A DNA stretch of 64,000 bases, taken from assembly GCF_038397775.1 (NCBI RefSeq), contig NZ_CP151650.1, forward strand, positions 1,116,001 to 1,180,000, written 5' to 3'. Source of the DNA: Pseudomonas sp. RC10 (GTDB lineage: Bacteria; Pseudomonadota; Gammaproteobacteria; Pseudomonadales; Pseudomonadaceae). Positions 63,360 to 64,000 of the stretch are shown piece after piece; position 1 is the first letter of the stretch, and each line of letters opens with the position of its first letter. Position numbers and translations under genes: made by a program. The notes beneath the pieces were generated by a model that was given only the letters and a program-made list of their open reading frames with translations, was not told the origin of the DNA and did no database searches.

Positions 63360-64000
63360 ATGAGTGAGTCCATACGTTTCGAAGACAAAGTGGTCATCGT
63401 CACGGGTGCCGGCGGCGGGCTTGGGCGGGCCCACGCCTTGCTGTTCGCCCGCCACGGGGCGCGAGTGGTGGTGAATGACCTGGGCGGTTCGGCCCATGGT
63501 GAAGGCGCCAATGCGTCGGCAGCCGACCGCGTCGTGGCGGAAATTCGCGAAGCGGGCGGCCAGGCAGTGGCCAATCATGATTCTGTGACCGATGGCGACA
63601 AGATCGTCCAAAACGCGCTGGATGCGTTCGGTCGCGTAGACGTCGTGGTGAACAACGCGGGGATTCTGCGCGACAAGAGTTTCGCCAAAATGGAAGACGC
63701 CGATTGGGAGCTGGTTTACCGGGTTCACGTCGAAGGCGCCTACAAAGTGACCCATGCCGCCTGGCCCCATCTTCGCGAGCAGAACTACGGGCGGGTCATC
63801 TTCACCTCGTCCACGTCCGGGATCTACGGCAATTTCGGCCAATCCAACTACGGCATGGCCAAGCTCGGCCTCTACGGCCTGACCCGCACACTGGCGCTGG
63901 AAGGGCGCAAGAACAACATTCTGGTCAACGCCATCGCACCGACCGGTGGCACGAGAATGACCGAAGGACTGATCCCGGCCAGCGTCTTCGAGCTTCTCAA
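63360..64000 (+). CDS. SDR family oxidoreductase (hydroxyacyl-CoA dehydrogenase-like), 3' end outside the window
   Basis: The first 213 codons are present. The cofactor loop is [13 protein letters not shown] (about 14-26), followed by NNAGILRD (about 98-105) and the catalytic SNYGMAKLG (Tyr-x3-Lys, about 162-170). The [10 protein letters not shown] segment resembles the dehydrogenase unit of peroxisomal multifunctional enzyme type 2. GGGAG lies 7 nt before the ATG. With the aldolase and hydrolase it may belong to a small catabolic operon that continues past the edge. Confidence 0.88.
   Translation, partial: MSESIRFEDKVVIVTGAGGGLGRAHALLFARHGARVVVNDLGGSAHGEGANASAADRVVAEIREAGGQAVANHDSVTDGDKIVQNALDAFGRVDVVVNNAGILRDKSFAKMEDADWELVYRVHVEGAYKVTHAAWPHLREQNYGRVIFTSSTSGIYGNFGQSNYGMAKLGLYGLTRTLALEGRKNNILVNAIAPTGGTRMTEGLIPASVFELL

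Overview
The window is a gamma-proteobacterial chromosome segment, almost certainly Pseudomonas of the fluorescens/syringae/putida lineage. The evidence is the GC-rich coding, the genus-typical gene neighbourhoods (hemH-uraA-upp-hpt-mqo; pta-slyD-gpx; cysZ-peroxiredoxin-trxB; folM-folE-folX; LysR-cidA/lrgB-aldolase-hydrolase), genus-restricted small proteins (PA4642-like, DUF1244, HopJ-like, TIGR02450), and many Pseudomonas-type REP palindromes (GGAGCGAATTCATTCGCGA and related cores). No rRNA, tRNA, CRISPR array or prophage was seen. I read 68 genes, two of them cut by the window edges and one broken by a frameshift.

Layout. 1-10 kb: the start of a leftward gene behind two perfect light-regulator boxes, a flavoprotein/Trp-rich pair, an epimerase, ferrochelatase, nucleobase salvage (uraA-upp, hpt), small proteins and malate:quinone oxidoreductase. 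10-22 kb: housekeeping and small conserved genes (YajG lipoprotein, acyltransferase, CPXCG and DUF2007 proteins, a divergent HMCES-like protein, a chemoreceptor with a FliA-type promoter, an M48 lipoprotein protease, a GDT1 Mn exporter behind a yybP-ykoY riboswitch, rsmC, a 2-hydroxyacid dehydrogenase, a LysE exporter). 22-34 kb: an AraC/MFS pair, then a catabolic-looking block (acyl-CoA ligase, DUF1302 and DUF1329 envelope proteins, a MalT-like LuxR regulator) interrupted by an IS110-family element that lies between two inverted REP half-sites. 34-40 kb: accessory genes, namely a reversed hipA-hipB toxin-antitoxin operon with three evenly spaced operators, an HD-GYP protein, an AraC/TauE pair and a frameshifted zeta-toxin-like pair. 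40-53 kb: MBL hydrolase, OmpA lipoprotein, acyltransferase, pta without ackA, slyD, gpx, Old Yellow Enzyme, glycosyltransferase, cysZ, peroxiredoxin and trxB. 53-64 kb: HopJ-like/DUF1244, the tetrahydromonapterin operon folM-folE-folX, a membrane monooxygenase-fold protein, a LitR-like MerR regulator, a PilZ-like protein, a short LOV photoreceptor, mioC, a LysR/CidA/LrgB module, and an aldolase/hydrolase/SDR run that leaves the window.

The most coherent system is a blue-light response. It has a short LOV protein with its photoactive cysteine at residue 53, a class II LitR-like MerR protein that lacks the cobalamin-ligand motif, and T(G/A)TACA-N12-TGTACA boxes of the type described for P. putida PplR proteins. 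There are two perfect tandem boxes at 58-131, one near-perfect box at 1497-1520, and lone TGTACA half-sites before the LitR gene and upstream of the pterin operon. Other notable items are the hipA operator array with a 41-bp period, a 55-bp IS3-type miniature element with a 3-bp duplication, a tandem REP pair whose inner stems covary, and the competing pairings of the Mn riboswitch.
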